A stretch of DNA of 64,000 nucleotides from Afipia massiliensis (GTDB taxonomy: Bacteria > Pseudomonadota > Alphaproteobacteria > Rhizobiales > Xanthobacteraceae). The stretch spans positions 1,241,501 through 1,305,500 of the forward strand of contig NZ_LBIA02000001.1 of NCBI RefSeq assembly GCF_001006325.2. Direction: 5' to 3'. A program made the position numbers and the translations under genes. Below the pieces are notes generated by a model. It did no database searches. It was not told where the DNA came from and saw only the letters and a program-made list of their open reading frames with translations. This document shows, one piece after another, positions 18,456-27,038 of the stretch (positions within the stretch are counted from its first letter, which is position 1; each line of letters opens with the position of its first letter).

Positions 18456-20144
18456 TTAAACCCTCGTCATGTCGAACTGCGCGCGTTCGCCGGTGCCGTA
18501 GCGTTGCAGCGCGCCGTTCTCGCCCACCGCATTCGGGCGCTGGAAGATCCAGTTCTGCCATGCGGTGAGGCGCGAGAAGATTTTCGACTCTATGGTTTCG
18601 GGCCCGGCAAAGCGCAAATTCGCTTCCATGCCGGTGAGGCTGTCGGGCGAAAAGCTGGTGCGCTCCTCGAAGAACACGCGAACCTCGTCGTCCCAATCGA
18701 TGTCATCGAGCGCGAACGTCACGAGGCCCAATTCCTCGGCGGCCTCGGCGTCGAGCGCCTCGCCGATTTTCGCCTTTGCGGTGTCGACATCGGACGGATC
18801 GGCCTGAAAGCGCGATTCCAGTCGGGTCAGGCCGTGGCTCATCGGATAGGGGCCGAAGTTCGCAGGTGAGAGGATGATCTCAGCGGGCGCGCGGTTATCG
18901 CCCTGCTTCTCGCCGATCAGCATGTAGGAGCGGTCGGCCGCGAACACGAGTTCGGCCAGCGTGCCGACAAAGCAGGAGCCAGGCTCGACCAATGTGACCA
19001 GCGTGCGTGAGGTGACGTCGATACGCTTGAGCACGCGCTTCCAGTAGTGGCTGATCTCGTTGACCAGCCAGTTGGCCTTGTTGGCCTCCAGGAATGCGTC
19101 ATAGGCCAAGACCCGCGCGCGTTCGCCGTGGGACTTGAACACCAGCATCGCGATTTCAAGTTCGTTGATACGCAAATGCAGAATGGCGTCGTCCAGTTCA
19201 CGCGCCACCTGCAGCGGCCAGAAATCCGCGCCCTGCGCCGTGAGCCCAGCAACATCGGCGGGCGGATCGTTGTCCGGCGCCTTGATCGAGATGGTGGCGA
19301 TGCGCCCGGCGCGATTGAGATCGACGCTGACGAAACCATAGCGAATGCCGTCCTCGGTGAAGCTACGCTGCAGCGGCTTGAGCGTAACGCCCTGCCCTTC
19401 ACCCGCGCGCTTCGACTGGCCGGCGAATTCCTTGGCGCGGTCCGCGACCTTGGCTTCGAGCTTCGAGTTGGACACGATCTCGTCCACCAGCCGCCATTGC
19501 ACGGCGCGCTTGCCCTTGATGCCTTCCTCGATGGTGCAGAAGAAATCGGCGTGATCGCGGCGCACCTTGCGCTTGTCGACCACGCGCGTCAGCCCGCCGG
19601 TGCCGGGCAGCACCGCCAGCAGCGGCACTTCGGGGAGTGCGACAGCAGCAGCGCCGTCGTCCGCCATGATGATGTGATCGGCGGCAAGTGCCAGTTCGTA
19701 ACCGCCGCCGGCCGCGGTGCCGTTGACGACGCAGATGAAGCGCTGGCCGGAATTCTCCGACGAGTCCTCGATGCCGTTGCGGGTCTCGTTGGTGAATTTG
19801 CAGAAATTCACTTTGTGCGCGTGGGTCGAGCCCGCGAGCATGCGGATATTGGCGCCGGCGCAGAACACGCGGTTCTTCCCCGAGCGCAGCAGCACCACCT
19901 TCACGTTTGGATGCTCGAAGCGCAGCCGCTGCACGGCGTCCGCCAGTTCGATATCGACGCCGAGGTCATAGGAGTTCAGCTTGAGCAGATAGCCTTCGAA
20001 CAGGCCGCCGTTCTCGTCGACATCCATGGTCAGCGTGGCGACATCGCCCGTCACATCGAGCTTCCAGTGCCGATACTTCGACGGCTCGGTCTGGAAGTCG
20101 ATGAAGGTCGCGCTGTTGGCGAGTTTTCTGTCCGCTTGGGCCAT
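18456..20144 (-). CDS. boxC: 2,3-epoxybenzoyl-CoA dihydrolase (benzoyl-CoA-dihydrodiol lyase) BoxC
   Basis: A 562-residue ring-cleaving enzyme with two enoyl-CoA-hydratase-like halves. It converts 2,3-epoxybenzoyl-CoA to 3,4-dehydroadipyl-CoA semialdehyde plus formate. Visible crotonase features are FCAGANIRMLAGSTH (oxyanion region) and GTAAGGGYELALAADHIIMADD. The length is normal for BoxC. It heads the boxC-boxB-boxA transcript, and its promoter region carries TGCA boxes. The BoxD aldehyde dehydrogenase needed next is not in this window. Confidence 0.95.
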   Translation of the reverse strand: MAQADRKLANSATFIDFQTEPSKYRHWKLDVTGDVATLTMDVDENGGLFEGYLLKLNSYDLGVDIELADAVQRLRFEHPNVKVVLLRSGKNRVFCAGANIRMLAGSTHAHKVNFCKFTNETRNGIEDSSENSGQRFICVVNGTAAGGGYELALAADHIIMADDGAAAVALPEVPLLAVLPGTGGLTRVVDKRKVRRDHADFFCTIEEGIKGKRAVQWRLVDEIVSNSKLEAKVADRAKEFAGQSKRAGEGQGVTLKPLQRSFTEDGIRYGFVSVDLNRAGRIATISIKAPDNDPPADVAGLTAQGADFWPLQVARELDDAILHLRINELEIAMLVFKSHGERARVLAYDAFLEANKANWLVNEISHYWKRVLKRIDVTSRTLVTLVEPGSCFVGTLAELVFAADRSYMLIGEKQGDNRAPAEIILSPANFGPYPMSHGLTRLESRFQADPSDVDTAKAKIGEALDAEAAEELGLVTFALDDIDWDDEVRVFFEERTSFSPDSLTGMEANLRFAGPETIESKIFSRLTAWQNWIFQRPNAVGENGALQRYGTGERAQFDMTRV

Positions 20145-20180
20145 AGGCCACCCTCGATCCGGCTGAAATCTGAATTATAA

Positions 20181-20246
20181 TGCACAATAGTGCAGCTTTT
20201 AGAGCTTGTCCAGCTTTATAATGCAGTCGTCCTGCACTTTTTTGCA
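20181..20246 (-). promoter_or_regulatory. boxC promoter with TGCA-N6-TGCA operators
   Basis: Two TGCA-N6-TGCA sites lie at 20181-20194 and 20233-20246, with a further TGCA at 20222. On the minus strand a -35 (TGGACA, 20207-20212) and a -10 (TATTGT, 20184-20189) are spaced by 17 bp, so the first site covers the -10. TGCA half-sites are reported as the recognition element of BzdR/BoxR regulators, and boxR lies 2.7 kb away. The two sites begin 52 bp apart, close to five helical turns. Repression by BoxR, relieved by benzoyl-CoA, is inferred. Confidence 0.65.
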
Positions 20247-20259
20247 TATCCCCGTTCTC

Positions 20260-20342
20260 GTCATTGCCGGGCTTGTCCCGGCCATCCACGTCTTTGGCCA
20301 CAGCAAGAAGACGTGGATACCCGGCATAAAGCCGGGCATGAC
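20260..20342. repeat. Inverted intergenic repeat (GTCATTGCCGGGCTTGTCCC type)
   Basis: The ends GTCATTGCCGGGC and GCCGGGCATGAC pair, and the inner CCATCCACGTCTT pairs with AAGACGTGGAT. A sister copy lies at 28100-28187. Here it separates the hydrolase gene from the boxC promoter, and may end the bclA-hydrolase transcript. Confidence 0.75.
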
Positions 20343-20359
20343 GAACGAGAGATCGGACG

Positions 20360-21178
20360 TCAGGCGGCGCGCTCCAGAGCACCCTCGCCGTGCAGGGACA
20401 ACAGGCGATTGGCGAAATCCGCCGCCGCCTTCAGCGTCACATCGGGCGCCTCGCGGTGCGGGGAATGGCCCGCGCCGGGAATGATCGTCGTGTCCACCGG
20501 GCAGTAGCATTCGGCCTGCGCGATCTCGATCTGCCGCAGCGTGCCGTACTGGTCGTCTGCGCCCTGGATGATCTCGACCGGCACGCGGACATAAGCGAGC
20601 GACTCCGAAATATCCCAGTCGCGGAATTGCGGATCGAGCCAGGCATCGTTCCAGCCGCGAAAGGCGTTGTCGACATCCTTGTGCCAGCGCGCGAGCTTCG
20701 CGCGCAGATCGGTGGCCGCATAGGTGTCCTTGATCTTCGCGATCGACTGAATCGAAATATCCTCGACCACGAAATGCGGTGCGATCAGCATCAGACCGCG
20801 CACGCGATGATCCTGAATCCCGCCGGCATAGATCGTCGCGATCGACGCGCCGTCGGAATGGCCGAGCAGTAGTCCGCGACGGAAGCCGATAGCGTCGAGC
20901 AGTTTCGGCAGCACCTCCAGCGCCTCGACATGCATGTAGTCGGGACGGCGCGGCAGCGCGACCGGCGACGAATTGCCGTAACCCGCGCGCGAATAGACGA
21001 ACACACCGGCTCCCGTCGCGGCCTGCAGCTTCTCGGGGAAATCACCCCACAGCCCGACCGAGCCGAGGCCTTCATGCAGCATCACGATGGTCGGCGCCTT
21101 GTCGGGCGTCGGCCCAATCATGCGATACTCGAGTTCGCTGGAGCCGATGGAAAGCGTGCCGGAAGATTGCAGCGTCAT
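20360..21178 (-). CDS. Alpha/beta hydrolase in the box cluster
   Basis: A 272-residue alpha/beta-fold hydrolase. The nucleophile elbow is LLGHSDGASIA (GHSDG), with the oxyanion HEGLGS near residue 32 and the catalytic His in PGAGHSPHREAP near the C-terminus; an Asp lies in GADDQYGT. The ATG at 21178 is preferred because AAGAAGG is nine bases upstream; the ATG at 21187 touches that site. It follows the benzoate-CoA ligase and was probably recruited to hydrolyse a CoA thioester, ester or lactone of the pathway. The substrate is unknown. Confidence 0.85.
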   Translation of the reverse strand: MTLQSSGTLSIGSSELEYRMIGPTPDKAPTIVMLHEGLGSVGLWGDFPEKLQAATGAGVFVYSRAGYGNSSPVALPRRPDYMHVEALEVLPKLLDAIGFRRGLLLGHSDGASIATIYAGGIQDHRVRGLMLIAPHFVVEDISIQSIAKIKDTYAATDLRAKLARWHKDVDNAFRGWNDAWLDPQFRDWDISESLAYVRVPVEIIQGADDQYGTLRQIEIAQAECYCPVDTTIIPGAGHSPHREAPDVTLKAAADFANRLLSLHGEGALERAA

Positions 21179-21195
21179 CGTCGTCATCCTTCTTC

Positions 21196-22737
21196 TTATT
21201 GACCGCGCAGCTTGAAACGTTGGATTTTTCCGGTCGCGGTTTTCGGCAGGCTCTCCACCACCTCGATCCAGCGTGGATATTTCCATGGGCCGATCTTCTG
21301 CTTGACGTGCTCTTTCAGTGCGCCGTTGAGATCGCTCACCGAGGCGCCCTGCTTCAGCACGACAAATGCTTTTGGTTTCAGCAGGCCTTCGGCATCCTCG
21401 GCAGGCACCACGGCGGCTTCCGCCACCGAGGGATGCGTGATCAGCGCGCTTTCCACTTCGAAGGGCGAAACCCAGATCCCCGACACCTTGAACATGTCGT
21501 CGGAGCGGCCGCAGTAAGTGTAACGACCCTCCGCGTCGCGGGTGTATTTGTCGCCGGTGCGGGTCCAGCCACCCTCAAACGTTTGCCGGCTCTTGCTGCG
21601 CTGGTTCCAGTAGCCTTCGCCGGCCGACGGCGCGTTGACGATCAACTCGCCGACCTCGCCATCCGCCACGTCCGCGCCCGCATCGTTCACAAGACGTACG
21701 GCATAGCCCGGCACAGGCTTGCCGGATGTGCCGTACTTGATGTCGCCCGGTGCATTGGACAGGAAGATGTGCAGCAGTTCGGTCGAGCCGACGCCGTCGA
21801 GAATGTCGACGCCGAAACGCTGCTGCCAGCTTTGTCCCACGAGTTCCGGCAGCGCTTCGCCCGCCGAGGTGCAAACGCGCAGGCGCTTGGTGCGCGGTTC
21901 ATTCTTGAAGGTGTCGTCATTGAGCATCGCCGCGAACAGCGTCGGCACGCCGAAGAAGATGCTGGGATCGTGCTTGCGGATCAGTTCGAACATCACCTGC
22001 GGCGTTGGGCGCTCGGGATTGAGGATCGTCGTTGCGCCGACCGACATCGGGAACGTCAGCGCGTTGCCGAGGCCATAGGCGAAGAACAGTTTCGCTGCCG
22101 AGAGACCGACATCGTCCTCGCGGATGCCGAGCACCTGCTTGGCATAGGTTTCGGCGGTGGCTTCGAGATTGGAATGCAGGTGACGCACGCCCTTCGGCAT
22201 GCCGGTTGAGCCCGATGAATAGAGCCAGAACGCGGGCTCATCCGGATGGGTCGCGGCGGTCTCGAACTGATCGCTTTCTTGCGCGAGTTCGTCCCTGAGC
22301 AGCGAGTACCCGTTCGCATTGGCGCCGGACACCACGACATGCTGCAAGTCCGGCATGCGGCCCAGCACATCCTTCACCACCGGCAGCAGCGCTTCCGAAA
22401 TGAAAAGAACCCGCGCCCGGCAATCCGCCAGCACATAGGCGTATTGTTCTGAGGTCAGCAGCGTGTTCAGCGGCACCGGCACGATGCCGGCGCGGATGCT
22501 GCCCAGAAACACGATCGGGAAATCGATGGTGTCGAGCATCATCATCGCGATGCGCTCTTCCCGCCGCACGCCGAGACGCTGCAGCAGGTTGGCGAGGCGG
22601 CGCGTCTGCGTCTCTAACTCGCCATAGGTGATCTCGGAGACCGGATCCTTGAACACGACCTTTTTGCCGCGTCCGGCCGCCACATTGCGGTCGAGCAAAT
22701 AGGTCACGGCATTGTATCCGCCGGATAAATCGCTCAT
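21196..22737 (-). CDS. bclA: Benzoate-CoA ligase family protein
   Basis: A 513-residue AMP-forming acyl-CoA ligase that would make benzoyl-CoA, the substrate of the Box pathway. Motifs are YSSGSTGMPKGVRHLHSN (P-loop), GVGSTELLHIFLSN, TRTGDKYTRDAEGRYTYCGRSDDMFKVSG, and C-terminal catalytic Lys in PKTATGKIQRFK. Location beside boxCBA and boxR supports benzoate or a close analogue as substrate. It is divergent from boxR across a 159-bp promoter region. Confidence 0.92.
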   Translation of the reverse strand: MSDLSGGYNAVTYLLDRNVAAGRGKKVVFKDPVSEITYGELETQTRRLANLLQRLGVRREERIAMMMLDTIDFPIVFLGSIRAGIVPVPLNTLLTSEQYAYVLADCRARVLFISEALLPVVKDVLGRMPDLQHVVVSGANANGYSLLRDELAQESDQFETAATHPDEPAFWLYSSGSTGMPKGVRHLHSNLEATAETYAKQVLGIREDDVGLSAAKLFFAYGLGNALTFPMSVGATTILNPERPTPQVMFELIRKHDPSIFFGVPTLFAAMLNDDTFKNEPRTKRLRVCTSAGEALPELVGQSWQQRFGVDILDGVGSTELLHIFLSNAPGDIKYGTSGKPVPGYAVRLVNDAGADVADGEVGELIVNAPSAGEGYWNQRSKSRQTFEGGWTRTGDKYTRDAEGRYTYCGRSDDMFKVSGIWVSPFEVESALITHPSVAEAAVVPAEDAEGLLKPKAFVVLKQGASVSDLNGALKEHVKQKIGPWKYPRWIEVVESLPKTATGKIQRFKLRGQ

Positions 22738-22808
22738 GACTTCGATTCTGGGCCGGTGCCCAGTCCACCCTCAACCCGCACGACGCTCTCCCGCTGATCT
22801 ATTTCTTA

Positions 22809-22851
22809 GAATTATAATTCATATAAAGTCACCCCCTGAGCTTGCTGTCAA
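22809..22851 (-). promoter_or_regulatory. bclA promoter region with GAATTATAATTC palindrome
   Basis: On the minus strand TTGACA (22846-22851) is followed after 18-20 bp by an AT-rich -10-like stretch (CTTTATATG) and then the 12-bp palindrome GAATTATAATTC (22809-22820). There is no TGCA-N6-TGCA here. A related ATTATAATTC motif lies beside the boxC operator and ATTATTATTC beside the fcs operator, so a second shared regulator is possible. Confidence 0.45.
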
Positions 22852-22896
22852 CCTTTTCCGGCATTATGTTTCAGGTCCATCACGAGTCGAAACGGC

Positions 22897-23805
22897 ATGA
22901 CCCCGCAGGCAGAACCGGAAACCCAATTCCTTGAGCAGCTTGGGCAGCGCGTCCGCACCATGCGCGCGCTGCGCGGCATGTCGCGGAAAGTGCTGGCGAA
23001 GGTGTCGGGAATTTCCGAGCGCTACATCGCGCAGCTCGAAAGCGGCAAGGGCAACGTCTCCATCGTGCTGCTGCGGCGGGTCTCGGCGGCGATGGGCGCG
23101 CATGTCGAGGACCTGATCCCGACCACGGACACATCGCCGGACTGGCTGGTGATCCGCGACTTGATGCGCAACGCGACGCCGCCGCAGATCGCACAGGCCA
23201 AGGACATTCTCTCCGGCAATGGCGCTTCGCGCCACGGCAACACCTTCGCGGGTATCGCCTTGATCGGGCTGCGCGGCGCGGGCAAATCGACGCTCGGCAA
23301 GATGCTGGCGAAAAAGATCGGCTGGACCTTCGTCGAGCTGAACAAGGAAATCGAGCAGCAGAACGGCCTGTCGGTCGCCGAGATAATCGCGCTCTACGGC
23401 CAGGAAGGTTTCCGCCGCATGGAGCAGGCGGCGCTGGCGCAATTGCTCGCACGCAAGGAACCGATCGTGCTGGCGACCGGCGGCGGCATCGTCTCCGAGC
23501 CGGTGACGTTCGATCTGGTGCTGTCGTCGTTCTATACGATCTGGCTGAAGGCCACGCCCGAAGAACACATGGGACGCGTGCGCAAGCAGGGCGACCTGCG
23601 GCCGATGGCCGACGACCGCTCCGCCATGCAGGAACTGCGCACCATCCTCGTGAGTCGCGAGCCGCTCTATGCGCGCGCGGCGGCGCAGGTCGACACCGCG
23701 GGTCTCGATATCGATGAAGCCGCGCGACGGCTGGCCGATACCGTCGCGCCGGTGCTGGCGAAACAGTCGCTGACGTTCGCGCCCCGCGCCGTCGCCGCGC
23801 AATGA
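22897..23805 (+). CDS. boxR: BoxR/BzdR-type transcriptional regulator
   Basis: A 302-residue regulator. The N-terminal XRE-type HTH is LGQRVRTMRALRGMSRKVLAKVSGISERYIAQLE with segments split around residues 14-50. After a linker, the C-terminal half resembles shikimate kinase, with the P-loop GLRGAGKSTLG and a VLATGGGIV motif. In BzdR/BoxR this domain senses benzoyl-CoA and relieves repression. It is divergent from bclA and overlaps the next gene by ATGA. TGCA-N6-TGCA operator-like sites occur at the boxC and fcs promoters. Confidence 0.95.
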   Translation: MTPQAEPETQFLEQLGQRVRTMRALRGMSRKVLAKVSGISERYIAQLESGKGNVSIVLLRRVSAAMGAHVEDLIPTTDTSPDWLVIRDLMRNATPPQIAQAKDILSGNGASRHGNTFAGIALIGLRGAGKSTLGKMLAKKIGWTFVELNKEIEQQNGLSVAEIIALYGQEGFRRMEQAALAQLLARKEPIVLATGGGIVSEPVTFDLVLSSFYTIWLKATPEEHMGRVRKQGDLRPMADDRSAMQELRTILVSREPLYARAAAQVDTAGLDIDEAARRLADTVAPVLAKQSLTFAPRAVAAQ

Positions 23806-24362
23806 GCGCGGCTCTCGACGCTCGAGAAGCACCACCGAAGACTGCGGCCATCGGCTCTGCACAGACGCTCGCGGAGCTGCTCGCCGCACGCGGGCTCGAC
23901 GCGGCGAACATCGTCGCCATCCGCAACACCCTGCATACCGAGGATGTTTCAAGCGACTTCCGCACCCTCGCCGACGTCATCGCCGCCAACGCGCTGCCGA
24001 TGCTCGACCGCATGCAGGATGGGCCGCGTATCGCACACGAGGCTCCGGTGCTGTCGTTCGCCGCGCTCGACAATGGCCACGCAAGACTGACGGGCTTTCG
24101 CCGCTTCCTGATGCGGCGCGAAGGCATCGTCCCGACGGACATCGTCTATGACTACGACGCCGCGCATTTGCTGCACGCGTTCATCGCCCGCGCCGCAACG
24201 CCGGTATTCTATGATGCGTTCGATGAGGACGGTCTGGACGATTTGATCGGACAGCTTGTGGTGCAGTGGCCGCAGCCGCTGGAGCAGCATATCGTTGATG
24301 CGAATGATCCGAGGTTGATCGTTGCCGCAGGTGAGCCGAAGCTGAATCACGCCACGCGGTAG
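23802..24362 (+). CDS. Unknown protein coupled to boxR
   Basis: A 186-residue soluble protein with no family I can name. Segments TLAELLAARGLDAANIVAIRNTLHTED and GFRRFLMRREGIVPTDIVYDYDAAHLLHAF look like folded globular sequence, and the C-terminus ends LIVAAGEPKLNHATR. Its ATG overlaps the boxR stop (ATGA), so it is translated with boxR. Its last bases overlap the convergent enolase-superfamily gene by 16 bp. A role in sensing or processing aromatic acyl-CoAs is only a guess from position. Confidence 0.7.
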   Translation: MSAALDAREAPPKTAAIGSAQTLAELLAARGLDAANIVAIRNTLHTEDVSSDFRTLADVIAANALPMLDRMQDGPRIAHEAPVLSFAALDNGHARLTGFRRFLMRREGIVPTDIVYDYDAAHLLHAFIARAATPVFYDAFDEDGLDDLIGQLVVQWPQPLEQHIVDANDPRLIVAAGEPKLNHATR

Positions 24363-25453
24363 CGCTCCATGATCTCCTTGTCCGGCTCGTAGCCCAGCCC
24401 TGGCCCGTCAGGCACCGCGATGGTGCCCGTCGCATCGACGTCGATATGGCCTCGCCAAAGGCAGGCGGCGCGGTTCATGTAGAAGACTTCGACGAACGTG
24501 CCGTCATCGCGCAGCGACATGAGTTGCAGGGTCGCCAGAAAGCCCGGCCCAAAATAGGGAGAATGCGGCGCGAGCTTGACGCCGAGTTCATCGGCCAGCG
24601 CGACGACCTTCAGGTATTCCGTGATGCCGCCGACCTTGATGACCGAGGGCTGCGCAAAGCTGACCGCGCCCGCCGCCAGCATCTGGCGGAACTGATAAAA
24701 GGTGCACGCATTCTCGCCCGCGGCGAGATCGAGCCCACCTTTCTTGCGGACCTCAGCCAAGGTTGTGAAATCCTCCGGCGGCCAGACCGGCTCCTCGAGA
24801 AACAGAGGCGCAGCCGCCTGGCATTCATGAGCGAACGCAATTGCGGTAACGCCATCCATCGGGCAATTCATGTCGACCATCAGCGGAATGTTCGCGCCGA
24901 TCGCCTGCCGCGCCGCAAAGACCGGCGGCACCGTGGTCTCATGGAGCTTGATTGCCGGGTAGCCGCGCCGCAGCGCCGCTTCGCACTCTTGTGCAACGAG
25001 ATCGGGCTTGCCGATCTTGAGCAGGCTCGCATAGGCGGGAATACGGCCCCTCTTGCGCGCACCGATCAGGCGATGCAGCGGCTCGCCCTGCACGCGCGCG
25101 GCAAGATCCCATAATGCGATGTCGAGGCCGGAAATCGCGAACATCGTGATGCCGTACCGGCCGAACAGGTGCAGGTTGCGCTGGATGCGCTCCATGAAAA
25201 GGGGAATGCCCACCGCATCAGGGACTTCAAGGCCCCTGGCTTGCGGCGCGATCATCTCGTCGATAGCGGTCGCCGTCGAGCGGGGGCAAACGTAACCCCA
25301 GGCATCGCCCCAGCCGGTCAGCCCCGCATCGGTTGAGACTTCGACCAGAACGATATCGACCGCAGCAATGGCCGAGGCGCCTTGCTTGAAACTCGCCACG
25401 CCGGCGTCATAAGGGATACGGATGTGGTGTGCGCGAACGTCGGTGATCAACAT
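24347..25453 (-). CDS. Mandelate racemase/muconate lactonizing enzyme family protein
   Basis: A 368-residue enolase-superfamily enzyme. The barrel motifs are visible: AIKLHE (catalytic Lys region), LMVDMNC, FLEEPVWP and AGEN for the three metal acidic ligands, and KLAPHSP with the catalytic His. Family members abstract a proton alpha to a carboxylate in racemisation, dehydration or cycloisomerisation. It is the last gene after the ABC transporter, so it may act on an imported aromatic or sugar-acid-like substrate. The exact reaction cannot be read from the motifs. Confidence 0.85.
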   Translation of the reverse strand: MLITDVRAHHIRIPYDAGVASFKQGASAIAAVDIVLVEVSTDAGLTGWGDAWGYVCPRSTATAIDEMIAPQARGLEVPDAVGIPLFMERIQRNLHLFGRYGITMFAISGLDIALWDLAARVQGEPLHRLIGARKRGRIPAYASLLKIGKPDLVAQECEAALRRGYPAIKLHETTVPPVFAARQAIGANIPLMVDMNCPMDGVTAIAFAHECQAAAPLFLEEPVWPPEDFTTLAEVRKKGGLDLAAGENACTFYQFRQMLAAGAVSFAQPSVIKVGGITEYLKVVALADELGVKLAPHSPYFGPGFLATLQLMSLRDDGTFVEVFYMNRAACLWRGHIDVDATGTIAVPDGPGLGYEPDKEIMERYRVA

Positions 25454-25545
25454 GTGCGTCAGCCCCCGCTTGCAGCAACGATAGCAGGACAATGCCGACA
25501 AGCCAGTCCGATTGCGGCCCGTCGGCCACCTATATGTCGGACCGG

Positions 25546-26256
25546 CTAAACCCCCAGATGCTGCTCCAGCAGATCCTGCTTCTGCGCCAGATCAGCCGGC
25601 GTGCCATCGAACACCACCGTGCCCTTCGACAACATCACCATGCGGTCGGCGATCCGAGAAAGAGACCTGAAATCCTTGTCGACCACGATGGTCGCAACGC
25701 CTTCGCTGCGAATGATGCCGAGGGTGCGCCAGATGTCCTTTGCAACGAGAGGCGCGAGGCCTTCGGTCGCTTCGTCGATCAGGATCAGATCGGGGTTGGT
25801 CATCAGCGCCCGGCCGATGGTCAACATCTGTTGTTCGCCGCCGGAGAGTTGCTGCCCACCGTTGGCGCGGCGCGCATGAAGGCGTGGAAACAACTCGTAG
25901 ATCTTCTCCAGCGTCCACGCGCGGCGTCCGTCGATGCCGGGCCGCGCCGCCATCACCAGATTTTCCACCACCGACAGCGAGCCGAACACACCGCGGCCTT
26001 CCGGCACTAGCGCCACGCCCGCGCGCGCGATCGCTTCGGGGGCCGCGCGCATGATGTCGCGGCCGTTGAAATTGATCTGGCCGCGCCGATCGGCGACAAG
26101 CCCCATCAGCGATCGCAACAGCGTGGTCTTGCCCATGCCGTTGCGGCCAAGCAGCGCCACCTGTTCGCCGCGTGCAACCGAGAGCGCGACGCCGTGCAGC
26201 ACCTGGCCCGCGCCGTAGAACGCTTCGAGCTTTTGCACTTCAAGGAGCGCGCTCAT
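25546..26256 (-). CDS. ABC transporter ATPase, LivF type
   Basis: A 236-residue ATPase of the branched-chain amino acid type uptake family. It shows Walker A GRNGMGKTTLLRSL, signature QLSGGEQQMLTIGRAL and Walker B LILIDEATEGLAP. It overlaps livG-like gene upstream by ATGA. In this cluster, with an aromatic acyl-CoA ligase, the transporter most likely imports aromatic acids rather than leucine, as known for related HAAT systems in Rhodopseudomonas. Confidence 0.93.
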   Translation of the reverse strand: MSALLEVQKLEAFYGAGQVLHGVALSVARGEQVALLGRNGMGKTTLLRSLMGLVADRRGQINFNGRDIMRAAPEAIARAGVALVPEGRGVFGSLSVVENLVMAARPGIDGRRAWTLEKIYELFPRLHARRANGGQQLSGGEQQMLTIGRALMTNPDLILIDEATEGLAPLVAKDIWRTLGIIRSEGVATIVVDKDFRSLSRIADRMVMLSKGTVVFDGTPADLAQKQDLLEQHLGV

Positions 26257-27038
26257 GCCGCGTCCTCCTCAACGCCGAGATAGGCGAGCCGCACCGCCGG
26301 ATCGATACGGACATCCTGCGGCAAACCGCTGGCGATGACATGGCCGTCCGCCATCACCGTGAGACGATCCGCCAGCTCGAACACCGCGTCCATGTCGTGC
26401 TCGACCACCAGCACCGCGCGGCCTTGCTTCAGCGATGCAATCAGGTCGACCACCTTGCGTGCCTCGGATTGGCCCATGCCCGCGAGCGGCTCGTCGAGCA
26501 GGATGATGCGCGGCTGGGTCGCCAGCACCATGGCGATTTCAAGCTGGCGCTGTTCACCGTGAGACAGATGCGTCGCAATCATCTGCGCGCGCGCCAGAAG
26601 TCCCGCCTGCTCCAGCGCCTCGCTTGTGCGTCGATTGACGTCGGCATCGGACGTCACATTACCGAACATTTTCAGCGGCGACGCGGCATGGGCCTGCGCC
26701 GCCAGCCGCACGTTCTCCTGTGCGCTGAACTGCGGGAAGATGGTGGTCTTCTGATACGAACGGCCGAGCCCGGCGCGTGCACGGCGATCCGGAGCAAGGC
26801 GGGTGATGTCATCAAATCCGGAAGAGTTTTGGCCACCAAGCATGATTTCGCCGGCGCTCGGCGAAAGGTCGCCGGATAAAAGATTGATCAGCGTCGATTT
26901 GCCGGCGCCGTTCGGCCCGATCACAGCGTGGATTTCGCCGGTGTGTACGTCGAGCGAAACATCGGAAACGGCGGTGAGACCGCCGAAATGTTTTCTCAAG
27001 CCCACGGCGCGCAAGGCGACCTGTGCGTTGTCAGCCAT
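26253..27038 (-). CDS. ABC transporter ATPase, LivG type
   Basis: A 261-residue ATPase with Walker A GPNGAGKSTLINLLSG, signature LSHGEQRQLEIAM and Walker B IILLDEPLAGM. The LivG-type insertion ARAGLGRSYQKTTIFPQFSAQENV is present. The ATG at 27038 has a GGGAGGG ribosome site and lies inside the 3' end of the livM-like gene (eight-base overlap). A longer open frame to 27191 runs through a repeat and is not the gene. Confidence 0.93.
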   Translation of the reverse strand: MADNAQVALRAVGLRKHFGGLTAVSDVSLDVHTGEIHAVIGPNGAGKSTLINLLSGDLSPSAGEIMLGGQNSSGFDDITRLAPDRRARAGLGRSYQKTTIFPQFSAQENVRLAAQAHAASPLKMFGNVTSDADVNRRTSEALEQAGLLARAQMIATHLSHGEQRQLEIAMVLATQPRIILLDEPLAGMGQSEARKVVDLIASLKQGRAVLVVEHDMDAVFELADRLTVMADGHVIASGLPQDVRIDPAVRLAYLGVEEDAA

